Source: Balneola sp.
GTDB taxonomy: Bacteria > Bacteroidota > Rhodothermia > Balneolales > Balneolaceae
Direction of reading: 5' to 3'
NCBI GenBank assembly: GCA_003712055.1
Contig: RHLJ01000004.1
Coordinates: 434,001-498,000 of the forward strand
Length of the DNA stretch: 64,000 nt
Below are positions 18,042 through 26,399 of the stretch, piece after piece (within the stretch, counting starts at the first letter, position 1; every line of letters starts with the position of its first letter). The translations under genes and the position numbers were made by a program. The notes under the pieces were generated by a model. That model saw nothing but the letters and a program-made list of their open reading frames with translations. It did not search any database and was not told where the DNA came from.

Positions 18042-19327
18042 TGGAGGTGCTTATACTCGTTCTTAGCTTTTTAATCCTGCTGGCACTTGGAATTCCCATC
18101 GCTTATAGCATCGGTTTAGCCAGCATATTCACGTTGCTCCTGAGTATGGAGCCTATGATAGCATTTGCTACAATCGCACAACGAATGGCTACGGGCTTAG
18201 ATAGTTTTTCATTATTGGCTATTCCATTTTTTATCCTGGCAGGTCAATTGATGAATAGGGGAGGTATAGCTACGAGGCTCATTGATTTTGCACGATCTCT
18301 TGTTGGAGTACTTCCCGGAGGATTGATCTATGTGAACATAGTGGCCTGCATGTTGTTTGGAGCAATTTCGGGAAGTGCTGCTGCTGCTGCTTCCGCCATT
18401 GGTAGTTTTATGATTCCTAAAATGGAAAATGAAGGTTATCCTAAACCCTTTAGTGCTGCGGTAAATATTGCTTCCAGTACTACCGGGTTAGTAATACCTC
18501 CAAGTAATGTGTTAATCATTTATAGTCTGGCAAGTGGAGGAGTTTCCATAACCGCCCTTTTTGTGGCAGGATATATACCAGGCTTACTGATGGGATTAGC
18601 TTTGGTCGGTGTCGGATATGTGTATGCATTAAAAAAAGGATTACCTAGAGAAAAAACTTCTTCTTTGATAGACATCGTAAAGAGCTTTACTAATGCTATT
18701 CCGAGTTTATTCTTATTAGTGTTGGTGATGGGAGGAATTATTGGCGGGATTTTTACAGCAACTGAAGCTTCTGCTATTGCAGTTGTATATGCCCTGTTGT
18801 TGTCGATGGTTTTTTATAAAGAGCTTAAGATAGCCGATCTCCATAATGTGATTCTTGAAACGGTTAGAATATCATCTATTGTCCTGATTCTAGTAAGTAC
18901 ATCTATTGCCATGAGCTGGGTACTCTCGTTCGAGAACATTCCTCAGGATTTGAGTTCATTTCTACTCACAATCAGTGAGAACAAAATTCTCATCCTGCTC
19001 ATCATCAATTTGATGCTACTCTTTGTTGGAGTGTTTATGGATATCACTCCTGCTGTACTGATCTTCACCCCAATATTTCTTCCTGTAGTGACTGACCTTG
19101 GTGTTGACCCAATTCATTTTGGGATCATAATGGTTATGAACTTATGTATCGGTTTATGTACCCCCCCGGTTGGCTCCATTCTTTTTGTAGGTATTTCAGT
19201 AGCAAAAGTTAAAATAGAAGAAGTGATCAAGCCGTTAGTACCGCTGTTTATTGTATTATTGGTTGTGCTTTTGATTATAACATTTGTTCCACAACTGAGT
19301 TTATTTTTACCAAATCTCCTTAATTGA
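18041..19327 (+). CDS. dctM: TRAP transporter large permease (DctM type)
   Basis: The Na+-coupled transport subunit, about 428 residues with 12 or more helices. Motifs include FFILAGQLMNRGGIATRLID, MLFGAISGSAAAAASAIGS, TTGLVIPPSNVLIIYS, GIFTATEASAIAVVYAL and NLCIGLCTPPVGSILFVG, all DctM hallmarks. The reading frame includes a TTG at 18038, but ATG at 18041 overlapping the dctQ stop (TGATG) is the better start. It is the last gene of the hexuronate operon; no clear terminator follows. Confidence 0.93.
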   Translation: MEVLILVLSFLILLALGIPIAYSIGLASIFTLLLSMEPMIAFATIAQRMATGLDSFSLLAIPFFILAGQLMNRGGIATRLIDFARSLVGVLPGGLIYVNIVACMLFGAISGSAAAAASAIGSFMIPKMENEGYPKPFSAAVNIASSTTGLVIPPSNVLIIYSLASGGVSITALFVAGYIPGLLMGLALVGVGYVYALKKGLPREKTSSLIDIVKSFTNAIPSLFLLVLVMGGIIGGIFTATEASAIAVVYALLLSMVFYKELKIADLHNVILETVRISSIVLILVSTSIAMSWVLSFENIPQDLSSFLLTISENKILILLIINLMLLFVGVFMDITPAVLIFTPIFLPVVTDLGVDPIHFGIIMVMNLCIGLCTPPVGSILFVGISVAKVKIEEVIKPLVPLFIVLLVVLLIITFVPQLSLFLPNLLN

Positions 19328-19429
19328 GAAAACACTTTCAGTTTTGGGTTAGTACCCATATATAGCCGAAACAATACTTCATTTATTCAGTAAACCGATC
19401 GTTTTTAAATTCATAGTTTTAAAAGGAAT

Positions 19430-21901
19430 ATGAAAAAATTTCTTTGGGTTATTCTCCTTGTTACGCAGGGTACATCACTATATGCTCAACAACTGATCTC
19501 GGGGAAGGTTGTTGATGCCGAAACTAACGAGCCCCTCCCTGCGGCTCATGTCATTATTAAAGGAACCTATCAAGGAACCATTGCCAATGCTGATGGTGAG
19601 TACAGTTTAAGAATAGACACCTTTCCTGCAACTATTGTGGTACGTTTTTTAGGATATGAAAGCCAGGAGCAGATTATATCATCAGCCGATGAAAGCCCAC
19701 TCGATTTTTATATGAAAGAGGCCTTCCTGGAACTTGATGAAATAACAGTAACGGGTGAAGATCCGGCAATTTCTATCATGAAAGAGGTGATTCGAAGGAA
19801 ACAAATCTGGCGAGCCAATCTTAGCACTTATCAGGTAGATGCCTATACCCGACAACAGATTTTGAAGGACACGAGCATCGTTTCTATTACAGAAAGTATT
19901 TCCGAAGCATTTTGGGATAAAGAGAGAGGAACCCGGGAAATTCTTAAATCAAAACGGCAGACTGCAAATATTGAAGGTGCTGATAATTTTGCCGGGGTAA
20001 GTTATTTACCCAATTTTTATGACGATAACCTAGAGATCGTTGAATTCGATGTAGTAGGGGTGACTCATCCTGATGCCCTAAAGTTCTATGACTTTGAGTT
20101 GGTAGATTTCACTAAAATAGATGATGATATAGTTTTTGAAATCAACGTGACTTCAAAAAGAAAACTCCAACCCCTTTTTGAAGGAACCATCTTTGTATTA
20201 GATCACGAGTATGCACTTATAGCTGTTCGCTTAAAACCAAACTCGGTCATTGTATTTCCTCCTCCCATCAGGAACTTTGATCTCTATTATGAGCAACAAT
20301 TCAGTGATTTTGGAGGAGATTTTTGGCTCCCGGTAGATTTCAGAATGGAAGGCTCCATAAAAATCGGAGTGCCAGGACTTCAATTTCCCCCAATTGGCTT
20401 CAAGCAGATTTCAAAATTAAACGACTATAAAGTAAATAGCGCACTTCCGGATTCCATTTTTGAGCAGTTCAATTTTATGAGAGTAGATTCTTCTACGATT
20501 GGTAAATCCGATTCTTTATTCGTGAATACCGTAGATGTGGTTCCTTTATCTGCAAAAGAAGAATACGCTTATGCCACAGTTAAATGTAATACCAGCTTAG
20601 AAGAAGAATTTCGTCCCAAAGGCTTTTTGGTTAGGTTCATGGATCTTGATGATGGGGACGATGAAGGGCAGAGAGGAAATTGTACAGAAGCTGAGATCGC
20701 GGCTGATTCAACACTGGCAACAAGTTCGTCAACAAGAACAAGGCGTGTTCGAAAAGAACCCGGTCCGGTTAAAAAATTTATGAATGATCTTGCAGTAGAT
20801 GCCCGATTCAATCGGGTAGATGCGGTATACGCGGGGCTTAAACATGAGAAACGCTTCGCAAATCGGAGAATAGAGACCACAACCAAATTGGGCTTTAGTA
20901 CTGGATACGAGGAACTTAACCATGGAATAGATGTCTCCTGGTGGCCACTTAAAAAAACAAGGCGATTTGCGGTTGAAGCTGGATATGAATTTACTACTGA
21001 CACCAGGTATCAATCAGATTTGTATGGAATGGTTTTCACTAGTGGGATGTCGTTATTTGGGTATGAAGATTACTTTGATTATTACCGAAGAGAAGGGATT
21101 TATGTAGGAGCCAGGTTTAGACCAAGGAGATCATTTGGAACCCGCTATTTTTTCAAATATAGACTTGAGGATCATCAATCGATTGATTTCAAAACCAGTT
21201 ATGACATCATTGGTAGTTCAACGATTCAGCGACTAAACCCACCGATTAATGAAGGAACTTTAAGTTCTATTGAACTAAGAATGGAAAGAGGGGAAGGCAA
21301 AGAAGCTCTGGGGGTAATTGGTGCTGACAACGTAATGTTGAGTGTAGAGCAATCTCTAAAAGCGATGGGAAGTGACTGGGATTTTACCCGTTTTAAGATC
21401 GATGTGTATCGCAGATATAGCACATTTTATAAAAGAAGGTTCATACCGAATTCACTTGATCTAAGACTTAATGCCGGAACCTATCTAGGAGATTTACCGG
21501 TACAAAGAAATGGAGCTGTCGATGCTGCGTTAGGTTATTTTACCCCATTTGGCGCATTTAAATCTAAAAGATATATCCCATTTGAAGGAGCTAGCTATGC
21601 AACTCTTCACGCAGAGCATAACTTTAGATCCATTCCTTTTGAAGCTTTGGGATGGAGAAAGTCAGCTAAATCAGGGATAAGCCTAATTGCTTTTGGAGGG
21701 ATAGGTAGAACATGGATCCCAAATGAGCAGGAGCAATTCTTTAATGCAAACCTGGGCTATTTACCGACTTCAACTAATGAATGGCATGGTGAGGTAGGTT
21801 TTTCTATAAGTAATATCTTTAGCTTATTCAGGGTAGATTTAGCGTACCGGGTGGATAAGCCGGGATTATATCCTGGTATTTCCTTTGCCCGATTGTTTTA
21901 A
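19430..21901 (+). CDS. DUF5686 outer-membrane protein with carboxypeptidase-like regulatory domain
   Basis: An 823-residue exported protein. A signal peptide ends near YAQQ. Residues about 22-105 form a carboxypeptidase-D-like regulatory domain (GKVVDAETNEPLPAAHVIIKG, GEYSLRIDTFP) as in TonB-system proteins. The rest matches DUF5686 in pattern (LDEITVTGEDPAISIMKEVI, YTRQQILKD, FAGVSYLPNFYDDN) and ends in a predicted barrel with terminal aromatic residue (GISFARLF). Outer-membrane location is likely; the molecular role is unknown. It is a stand-alone gene with its own 100-bp leader. Confidence 0.82.
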   Translation: MKKFLWVILLVTQGTSLYAQQLISGKVVDAETNEPLPAAHVIIKGTYQGTIANADGEYSLRIDTFPATIVVRFLGYESQEQIISSADESPLDFYMKEAFLELDEITVTGEDPAISIMKEVIRRKQIWRANLSTYQVDAYTRQQILKDTSIVSITESISEAFWDKERGTREILKSKRQTANIEGADNFAGVSYLPNFYDDNLEIVEFDVVGVTHPDALKFYDFELVDFTKIDDDIVFEINVTSKRKLQPLFEGTIFVLDHEYALIAVRLKPNSVIVFPPPIRNFDLYYEQQFSDFGGDFWLPVDFRMEGSIKIGVPGLQFPPIGFKQISKLNDYKVNSALPDSIFEQFNFMRVDSSTIGKSDSLFVNTVDVVPLSAKEEYAYATVKCNTSLEEEFRPKGFLVRFMDLDDGDDEGQRGNCTEAEIAADSTLATSSSTRTRRVRKEPGPVKKFMNDLAVDARFNRVDAVYAGLKHEKRFANRRIETTTKLGFSTGYEELNHGIDVSWWPLKKTRRFAVEAGYEFTTDTRYQSDLYGMVFTSGMSLFGYEDYFDYYRREGIYVGARFRPRRSFGTRYFFKYRLEDHQSIDFKTSYDIIGSSTIQRLNPPINEGTLSSIELRMERGEGKEALGVIGADNVMLSVEQSLKAMGSDWDFTRFKIDVYRRYSTFYKRRFIPNSLDLRLNAGTYLGDLPVQRNGAVDAALGYFTPFGAFKSKRYIPFEGASYATLHAEHNFRSIPFEALGWRKSAKSGISLIAFGGIGRTWIPNEQEQFFNANLGYLPTSTNEWHGEVGFSISNIFSLFRVDLAYRVDKPGLYPGISFARLF

Positions 21902-21919
21902 ACAATTCCCATTTAAAAA

Positions 21920-21975
21920 GTTATCCTGAGCCCTTCCGCCGAATATTACTTTGGAAGGCGGAGTTGTTTCAGGAT
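21920..21975. repeat. Intergenic palindrome (REP-like)
   Basis: An imperfect long hairpin just after the DUF5686 gene. ATCCTGA and TCAGGAT form the outer arms, and CTTCCGCC pairs with a GGCGGAG segment inside. Similar ATCCTGA palindromes occur at 34850-34969. It may act as a weak terminator but has no T run. Confidence 0.55.
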
Positions 21976-22017
21976 CTTTAACTAGCTCGATGGAAATAAA
22001 TATTAGCCATTTCTTAA

Positions 22018-22097
22018 GACCCTGAAATAGAACATTTTGTATAGATTCATGAAATCCCAGTATTCAGCGTTGTCATTGAATTATCTAACATATACAA
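22018..22097. repeat. 80-bp dispersed repeat, copy 1
   Basis: Eighty bases that match 26197-26276 in the same orientation at about 73 of 80 positions by hand alignment. The two copies flank the PID-CTERM and FG-GAP genes. Neither copy has a coding frame of note. Confidence 0.8.
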
Positions 22098-22114
22098 TTT
22101 CGATCCTGGCGAAA

Positions 22115-22139
22115 GCCAGGAGAAGCAATCTCAGCGAGG
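22115..22139. repeat. 25-bp repeat beside a GAAA-loop hairpin, copy 1
   Basis: Identical over 25 bases to 25755-25779. It overlaps a perfect small hairpin at 22105-22120 (CCTGGC, GAAA loop, GCCAGG). It lies just past the stop of the PID-CTERM gene. Confidence 0.75.
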
Positions 22140-22154
22140 GTGGGCAGGAAGGGG

Positions 22155-22340
22155 CTATTCATTGATAGCTTTTTTGCGAAGCCTTCTCCACGCATACACT
22201 CCGCCTGCTGCTGCAAGCAGCCCAAGCCCGCCGTCGATAGGCGCCTGGTCAGGGGCCCCGGGTAGTCCTGGCTGGGCCGTAGCCAGCTCGGTGATGAATA
22301 CTGCGATTGCGAAAAGGGTGAATACTGCTCGGAAGTTCAT
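22155..22340 (-). CDS. Small PID-CTERM sorting-domain protein
   Basis: A tiny exported protein of about 61 residues. A signal peptide (MNFRAVFTLFAIAVF to about TATAQ-like LATAQ) is followed by QPGLPGAPDQAPIDGGLGLL, a hydrophobic helix and the basic tail WRRLRKK. The PID motif, single helix and basic end are the PID-CTERM tripartite sorting signal of Bacteroidota. The frame opens 17 codons earlier, but ATG at 22340 gives a proper signal. It lies 74 bp after the FG-GAP gene on the same strand, separated by a strong hairpin. Almost nothing lies between the two signals, so the mature protein is nearly all tail. Confidence 0.75.
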   Translation of the reverse strand: MNFRAVFTLFAIAVFITELATAQPGLPGAPDQAPIDGGLGLLAAAGGVYAWRRLRKKAINE

Positions 22341-22361
22341 GTCTATGTTTTTTTGATAGGA

Positions 22362-22403
22362 GACAGGTGAGAGGTGAGGGATGCGCCTCACTTATCACCT
22401 GTC
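22362..22403. repeat. Strong hairpin between FG-GAP and PID-CTERM genes
   Basis: GACAGGTGA..GGTGAGG pairs with CCTCACT..TCACCTGTC around a short loop. The sequence and its left flank (TTTTTGATAGGAGA) recur in altered form at 25684-25731. No T run follows on the minus strand, so it may stabilise or process the mRNA rather than terminate it. Confidence 0.65.
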
Positions 22404-22414
22404 ACTTATCCTTA

Positions 22415-25400
22415 TTATTTAATAAGCGTCATCTTTCGGGTTAATTGTTGTCCTCCGGTAGTTAGCCGGTATACATATATCCCGCTGGAAAGTGAGGATG
22501 CATCGAAGTTCACTTCATAGCGCCCTGCGGGCTTTTGTTCATTCACCAGTTCGGCTACCTTTTGCCCCACCAGGTTAAAGACCTCCAGGGAAACCCGGCC
22601 TGCACGGGGCACCTCAAACAGAATCCTCGTACCAGGGTTGAAGGGGTTCGGATAGTTCTGCGCAAGGGTAATTTGCTCCGGCAGGCTTGGGTCGGGTTGT
22701 GTGTTTACTCCAACTACCGGAGTAAGGACAAGTTCAAAGCGGTGCCCGTCAGCCTTTGCTTTAGGGGCAGCCAGGGTAGCAGGCATGGTGCCTGTTTCTT
22801 TCGCTTGAATGCTTCGGATTTCAAGGGTGAGGGGTTCCTCGTGGGGTACCTCAACGACATCTTCTGTCTCCAGGTCTACGAGGGTGATCGTCCAGTCTTC
22901 GAACAGTTCGAGTCCTTCGAAGGTGACTTCGGCTGAAGAAGTAGTACCTACCCCGGACAAATCCAGCGGTATACGAAGTTCTTGCTGATAGTCTATCGGC
23001 AGGGCGTTGATCTGCAGCTCCTCATTATTACTGGAGAGTGTAGCCAATTTTAGATAACTGGAAGCCAGTGGTGTGAGGGCAAGCCCGTCGAAGGCATCCC
23101 GGGTTACTTCCCCTCCTTCCTGGAAGGAAAGCCAGGCGTCGGCAGAAAAGCTACCTGCTTCCGCGTGGATTTTTAAGGCCTTAGGCTCGGTGTCCACGCT
23201 CTTCAGTACACTCACCGTGGTAAGCACAGTATCTGCTTCCTCGATGGTCAGCGAGCCACTGCCCCCGGAGCCCTGGATAAAGAAGCCCTGGAAGGCACCT
23301 ATTTCCCCATCGGTAATATTTCCTGTTGAGCCGTTCCAGGTCTGCCAGGTGGAGTTGGCATCATCGTAGATATACACGGTTTCGGAGAGCCCGCTCTTGG
23401 TAAGCAGGTCCCAGTCAATGGGATAAAAGTAAGGGTTCCCCGCAAAAAAGAAGTCGGAGTCCGCGAGATCGCTAACCGGGGTCACACTGCCGGAGTTGAC
23501 GCTCCCGTCCCCGCCATACTGATTGGCGGCAATGTATTTCGGGAAACCTTCCGCAGAGCCATCAAAATCATCGTCACTAAACAGGTAGAGCAGGAACCCA
23601 TTGCCCGCGGATAGACTATCTGTTGTTTGGTCGCTCAAGCCCGTCCAGTCCTGGGCGCTTTCGTCCCAGACCCATACATTATCATCGCCTGAGGGGCCAT
23701 CAGAGCCGGTAAAGCCCTGGGTCCAGAAGCCTCCCAGGAGTTCATCAAACACGGTGCCATTGCTAGGCGCGGCCAGGGTCCGGAAGCCCTCGTCCCCGGT
23801 GACGGCCTCGGAAATGCTATTGAAAAATACATGGGTCTTACCGTAACTTGAATAATTAGCAAAACCGGTCGCTCCGATAATCATATCGTCAACGCCATCT
23901 CCATTGATATCTCCGGAAGTTAGAGAGTACCCGGCAAGGCTGCCGTAACCGGAAGTATATGTTCCATCTAAGGCAAAGCCAGTGTCTCCATCTAAGGAGG
24001 ATAAGTCGATGGAGGCATCAAAGGTAGTCGTGTCCCCAAATACCACGTAAGTCATCCCTGAAAGATTAACTCCGGCAGTGTTATTTGCAATTGGTGCGCC
24101 AATAATTACATCATTAATCCTATCTCCGTTCACATCACCGGAGGCCACAGCGAACCCACTTTGATCGCCTGCGCCTACCCCATTCAGGGTAAATCCGTTA
24201 CTGCCATCCAGAGAGGATAAGTCGATGGAGGCATCAAAGGAGGTTTGCCCGAAGACCACATAGGTTTCCCCGGAACTAGTCCCGTTAGGGTCTGCTCTAT
24301 CTACGCCAATAATCACGTCGTCAATGCCATCTCCGTTGATATCACCCGAAGCTACCGCTTTACCGCTTTGATCGTTTGCATCAATGCCATTCAGGGTAAA
24401 GCCAGTACTGCCATCTAAGGAGCTTAGTTCGAAAGAAGAGCTAAAGGTCGTGGACTGGCCAAATACTACGTAGGTTTCCCCTGCCCTGCTGTTACCATTC
24501 GGATCCGCAAAGACTGCGCCGATAATCACATCGCCAATGCCATCGCCATTAATATCAGCGGAAGCAACGCCAATACCTGCGTCATCGCCTGCATCTATCC
24601 CATTCAGGGTAAAACCATTACTGCCATCCAGGGAGGATAAATCGATGGAAGAATCAAAGGAGGTTTGCCCGAAGACCACGTAGGTTTCCCCGGAACTAGT
24701 CCCATTTGGTGGGTCTGCCTGGTGTGCGCCGATAATCATATCTTTAATGCCATCTCCATTGATATCGCCGATAGCTACCGCTTTACCGCTTTCATCGCCT
24801 TCATCTATCCCATTCAGGGTAAAGCCATTACTGCCATCTAAGGTGCTTAGCTCGATCAACGAAGATCCGCTAAAGCTACTCTGTCCAAATACCACATAAG
24901 TTTCCCCGGAACTGTTACCATTCGGATCCGCATAGGGTGCGGCGATAATCACGTCGTCAATGCCATCTCCGTTGATATCACCCGAAGCTACCGCTTTACC
25001 GCTTTGATCGTTTGCATCAATGCCATTCAGGGTAAAGCCATTACTACCATCTAAGGAGCTTAGCCCTACCAAAGAAGTAAAGGCGGAAGTTTGACCAAAG
25101 ACCACATAAGTTTCTCCTGCATTGCTGTAGTCATTCGGATCCGCAAAGGCTGCGCAGATAATAAGATCGGATATTCCATCTCCGTTGATATCACCGGTTG
25201 CTATGGATCTACCGGCATAATCGTAAAAGTCTACCCCATTAAATGTGGTGCCGGTAGTTCCATCTAAATCAGAAAGATCTACGGATGTTTGCGCCGAAGC
25301 CTGAGAGGATACTAGCAGCGGGGAGAGCAGTAGCGAAGCAAGAGCTAGCCTTCGGCTAACTACTACAAATTTATGTGTGGCGATTCGCTTGATGAAGCCC

Positions 25401-25540
25401 CAAAGCGGGCGGTGTTGGTCGTCTGCTCCTTCTATCCAGCATGCTTCCAGGCCGGTTACCTTTGAAAGCCATGTATATAAGGAGTGTACTTTTCGGTGGG
25501 GTTCAATAACAACTAATGGACGGTTCTCTGTCTCTTTCAT
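22415..25540 (-). CDS. Secreted seven-bladed FG-GAP repeat protein with T9SS sorting tail
   Basis: A 1041-residue protein. Seven FG-GAP repeats of about 63-70 residues (GDINGDGIDDVII, GETYVVFGQ) span roughly residues 85-570, an integrin-alpha-like beta-propeller whose DxNxDG loops bind calcium. A region of unknown fold follows, then a T9SS type A C-terminal domain starting at AQNYPNPFNPGTRILFEV and ending RKMTLIK. The N-terminus is odd: about 60 residues (HSLYTWLSKVTGLEACWIEG) precede the hydrophobic signal LALASLLLSPLLV, and no internal Met offers a shorter start. Repeats are close to identical in DNA, so copy number may vary. Likely cell-surface or released; partner unknown. The gene looks richer in GC than its neighbours. 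Confidence 0.85.
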   Translation of the reverse strand: MKETENRPLVVIEPHRKVHSLYTWLSKVTGLEACWIEGADDQHRPLWGFIKRIATHKFVVVSRRLALASLLLSPLLVSSQASAQTSVDLSDLDGTTGTTFNGVDFYDYAGRSIATGDINGDGISDLIICAAFADPNDYSNAGETYVVFGQTSAFTSLVGLSSLDGSNGFTLNGIDANDQSGKAVASGDINGDGIDDVIIAAPYADPNGNSSGETYVVFGQSSFSGSSLIELSTLDGSNGFTLNGIDEGDESGKAVAIGDINGDGIKDMIIGAHQADPPNGTSSGETYVVFGQTSFDSSIDLSSLDGSNGFTLNGIDAGDDAGIGVASADINGDGIGDVIIGAVFADPNGNSRAGETYVVFGQSTTFSSSFELSSLDGSTGFTLNGIDANDQSGKAVASGDINGDGIDDVIIGVDRADPNGTSSGETYVVFGQTSFDASIDLSSLDGSNGFTLNGVGAGDQSGFAVASGDVNGDRINDVIIGAPIANNTAGVNLSGMTYVVFGDTTTFDASIDLSSLDGDTGFALDGTYTSGYGSLAGYSLTSGDINGDGVDDMIIGATGFANYSSYGKTHVFFNSISEAVTGDEGFRTLAAPSNGTVFDELLGGFWTQGFTGSDGPSGDDNVWVWDESAQDWTGLSDQTTDSLSAGNGFLLYLFSDDDFDGSAEGFPKYIAANQYGGDGSVNSGSVTPVSDLADSDFFFAGNPYFYPIDWDLLTKSGLSETVYIYDDANSTWQTWNGSTGNITDGEIGAFQGFFIQGSGGSGSLTIEEADTVLTTVSVLKSVDTEPKALKIHAEAGSFSADAWLSFQEGGEVTRDAFDGLALTPLASSYLKLATLSSNNEELQINALPIDYQQELRIPLDLSGVGTTSSAEVTFEGLELFEDWTITLVDLETEDVVEVPHEEPLTLEIRSIQAKETGTMPATLAAPKAKADGHRFELVLTPVVGVNTQPDPSLPEQITLAQNYPNPFNPGTRILFEVPRAGRVSLEVFNLVGQKVAELVNEQKPAGRYEVNFDASSLSSGIYVYRLTTGGQQLTRKMTLIK

Positions 25541-25592
25541 GATTCTTTTCCTCGAGAATATTTAAGTACCCATAAGTTGGGGTTAGCAGCAG

Positions 25593-25652
25593 TAACAAAC
25601 CGGACAAAAGCTGCTACGGAACGGACAAAAACACTAACAAATCGGACATTTG
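25593..25652. promoter_or_regulatory. Three CGGACA direct repeats with 21-bp period upstream of the FG-GAP gene
   Basis: CGGACA starts at 25601, 25622 and 25643, exactly two helical turns apart. The outer copies share TAACAAA(C/T)CGGACA over 14 bases with one change, 42 bp apart. They lie 50-110 bp upstream of the FG-GAP start. They could be operator sites bound on one face of the helix, or the repeated terminal sequences left by an IS21-type element; the sequence alone does not decide. Confidence 0.5.
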
Positions 25653-25692
25653 TGGAGCTTCCTGAGCGTCTGTGCCTTGTAGCTTTTTGATA

Positions 25693-25731
25693 GGAGAAAG
25701 GTGATAAGTGAGGGAGCCCTCACCTTTCTCC
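25693..25731. repeat. Hairpin related to the one at 22362-22403
   Basis: GGAGAAAGGTGA pairs with TCACCTTTCTCC, with an inner GGG/CCC pair. The left flank TTTTTGATAGGAGA is shared with the 22362 hairpin. On its right side TTTATTTAAT resembles the stop-codon region of the FG-GAP gene, so this may be a copied gene end. Confidence 0.6.
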
Positions 25732-25754
25732 TTTCTCTTATTTATTTAATCAAT

Positions 25755-25779
25755 GCCAGGAGAAGCAATCTCAGCGAGG
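25755..25779. repeat. 25-bp repeat, copy 2
   Basis: Identical to 22115-22139. It falls inside a 62-codon minus-strand open frame (25930-25742) that is probably not a gene, because its end is made of this repeat. Confidence 0.75.
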
Positions 25780-25951
25780 TTGCCCGCCTTCCCCCGACAG
25801 CTTCATATATCTGATGGTGAATATTGCTTTTGTCATTGCTGTAGAAGTCAGGCCCGCCTTCAGTAGCATACTTGCGGAGGACAGGTAATTCGATGACCGT
25901 TTTGGTTAAACTCAGTGAGTCCTGATTCATTTCTAACCGCTTTTTAATGAG

Positions 25952-26200
25952 GTCATCCCGAACTTGTTTCGGGATCTTATGGAATGGCTGTAAATCTACT
26001 TTTTATCGCTACCCCTTACACCAAGAAGAATACTTTTTCGATACATTCTATTTCTATTCTCTTGATCAATTCATTGCTCAGAGATAGAGCCTTATGCTTT
26101 TAGAATGTTGATTAACCAGAGATATATTCCTTGTTATATTTTTTGAGGTACTTTATAGTTCCAATCCTCACAAAGATCCCGAAACACGTTCGGGATGACC
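25952..26200. repeat. Pair of inverted GGTCATCCCGAAC palindromes in a gene-free region
   Basis: A 28-bp palindromic unit at 25952-25979 recurs inverted at 26173-26200 with 27 of 28 bases matching. Each unit is itself a hairpin (ATCCCGAAC / GTTTCGGGAT). The 190 bp between them show nothing recognisable. Together with the 80-bp repeat, the hairpin and the CGGACA repeats they fill the stretch 25541-26342, which has no supported gene. Confidence 0.75.
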
Positions 26201-26276
26201 CTGAAATAGGACATGTTGTACAGATTCATGAAATCCCAGTATTCGGCGTTGTCATTGAATTACCGGACATATACAA
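26197..26276. repeat. 80-bp dispersed repeat, copy 2
   Basis: Second copy of the repeat at 22018-22097, same orientation, about 73 of 80 bases identical. Its first bases overlap the end of the GGTCATCCCGAAC palindrome. Confidence 0.8.
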
Positions 26277-26342
26277 GAGTGGCGCATAAAAGGATTAGAT
26301 GATTAATAAGTCGACAAGAATAGGCTCTAAAGTTTTTTAAAC

Positions 26343-26374
26343 AAAAAAGGCGAATCGAGATGATTCGCCTTTTT
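26343..26374 (-). terminator. Rho-independent terminator of the OmpA-family gene
   Basis: GGCGAATC and GATTCGCC form a perfect stem with a 5-base loop, flanked by A6 and T5 runs, so it can work in both directions. On the minus strand it lies 26 bp after the OmpA-family stop codon. Confidence 0.88.
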
Positions 26375-26399
26375 AATTTCTATAAGGGTGTAAATTAGA

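Noticed and set aside
22415..25540. Regular repeats considered as a CRISPR array
   Set aside because: The repeats are in-frame FG-GAP coding units of about 190-210 bp with related, not unique, sequence between them.
25742..25930. 62-codon minus-strand open frame ending LLLLALIK
   Set aside because: Its end is built from the 25-bp dispersed repeat and it has no signal or known motif; probably chance.
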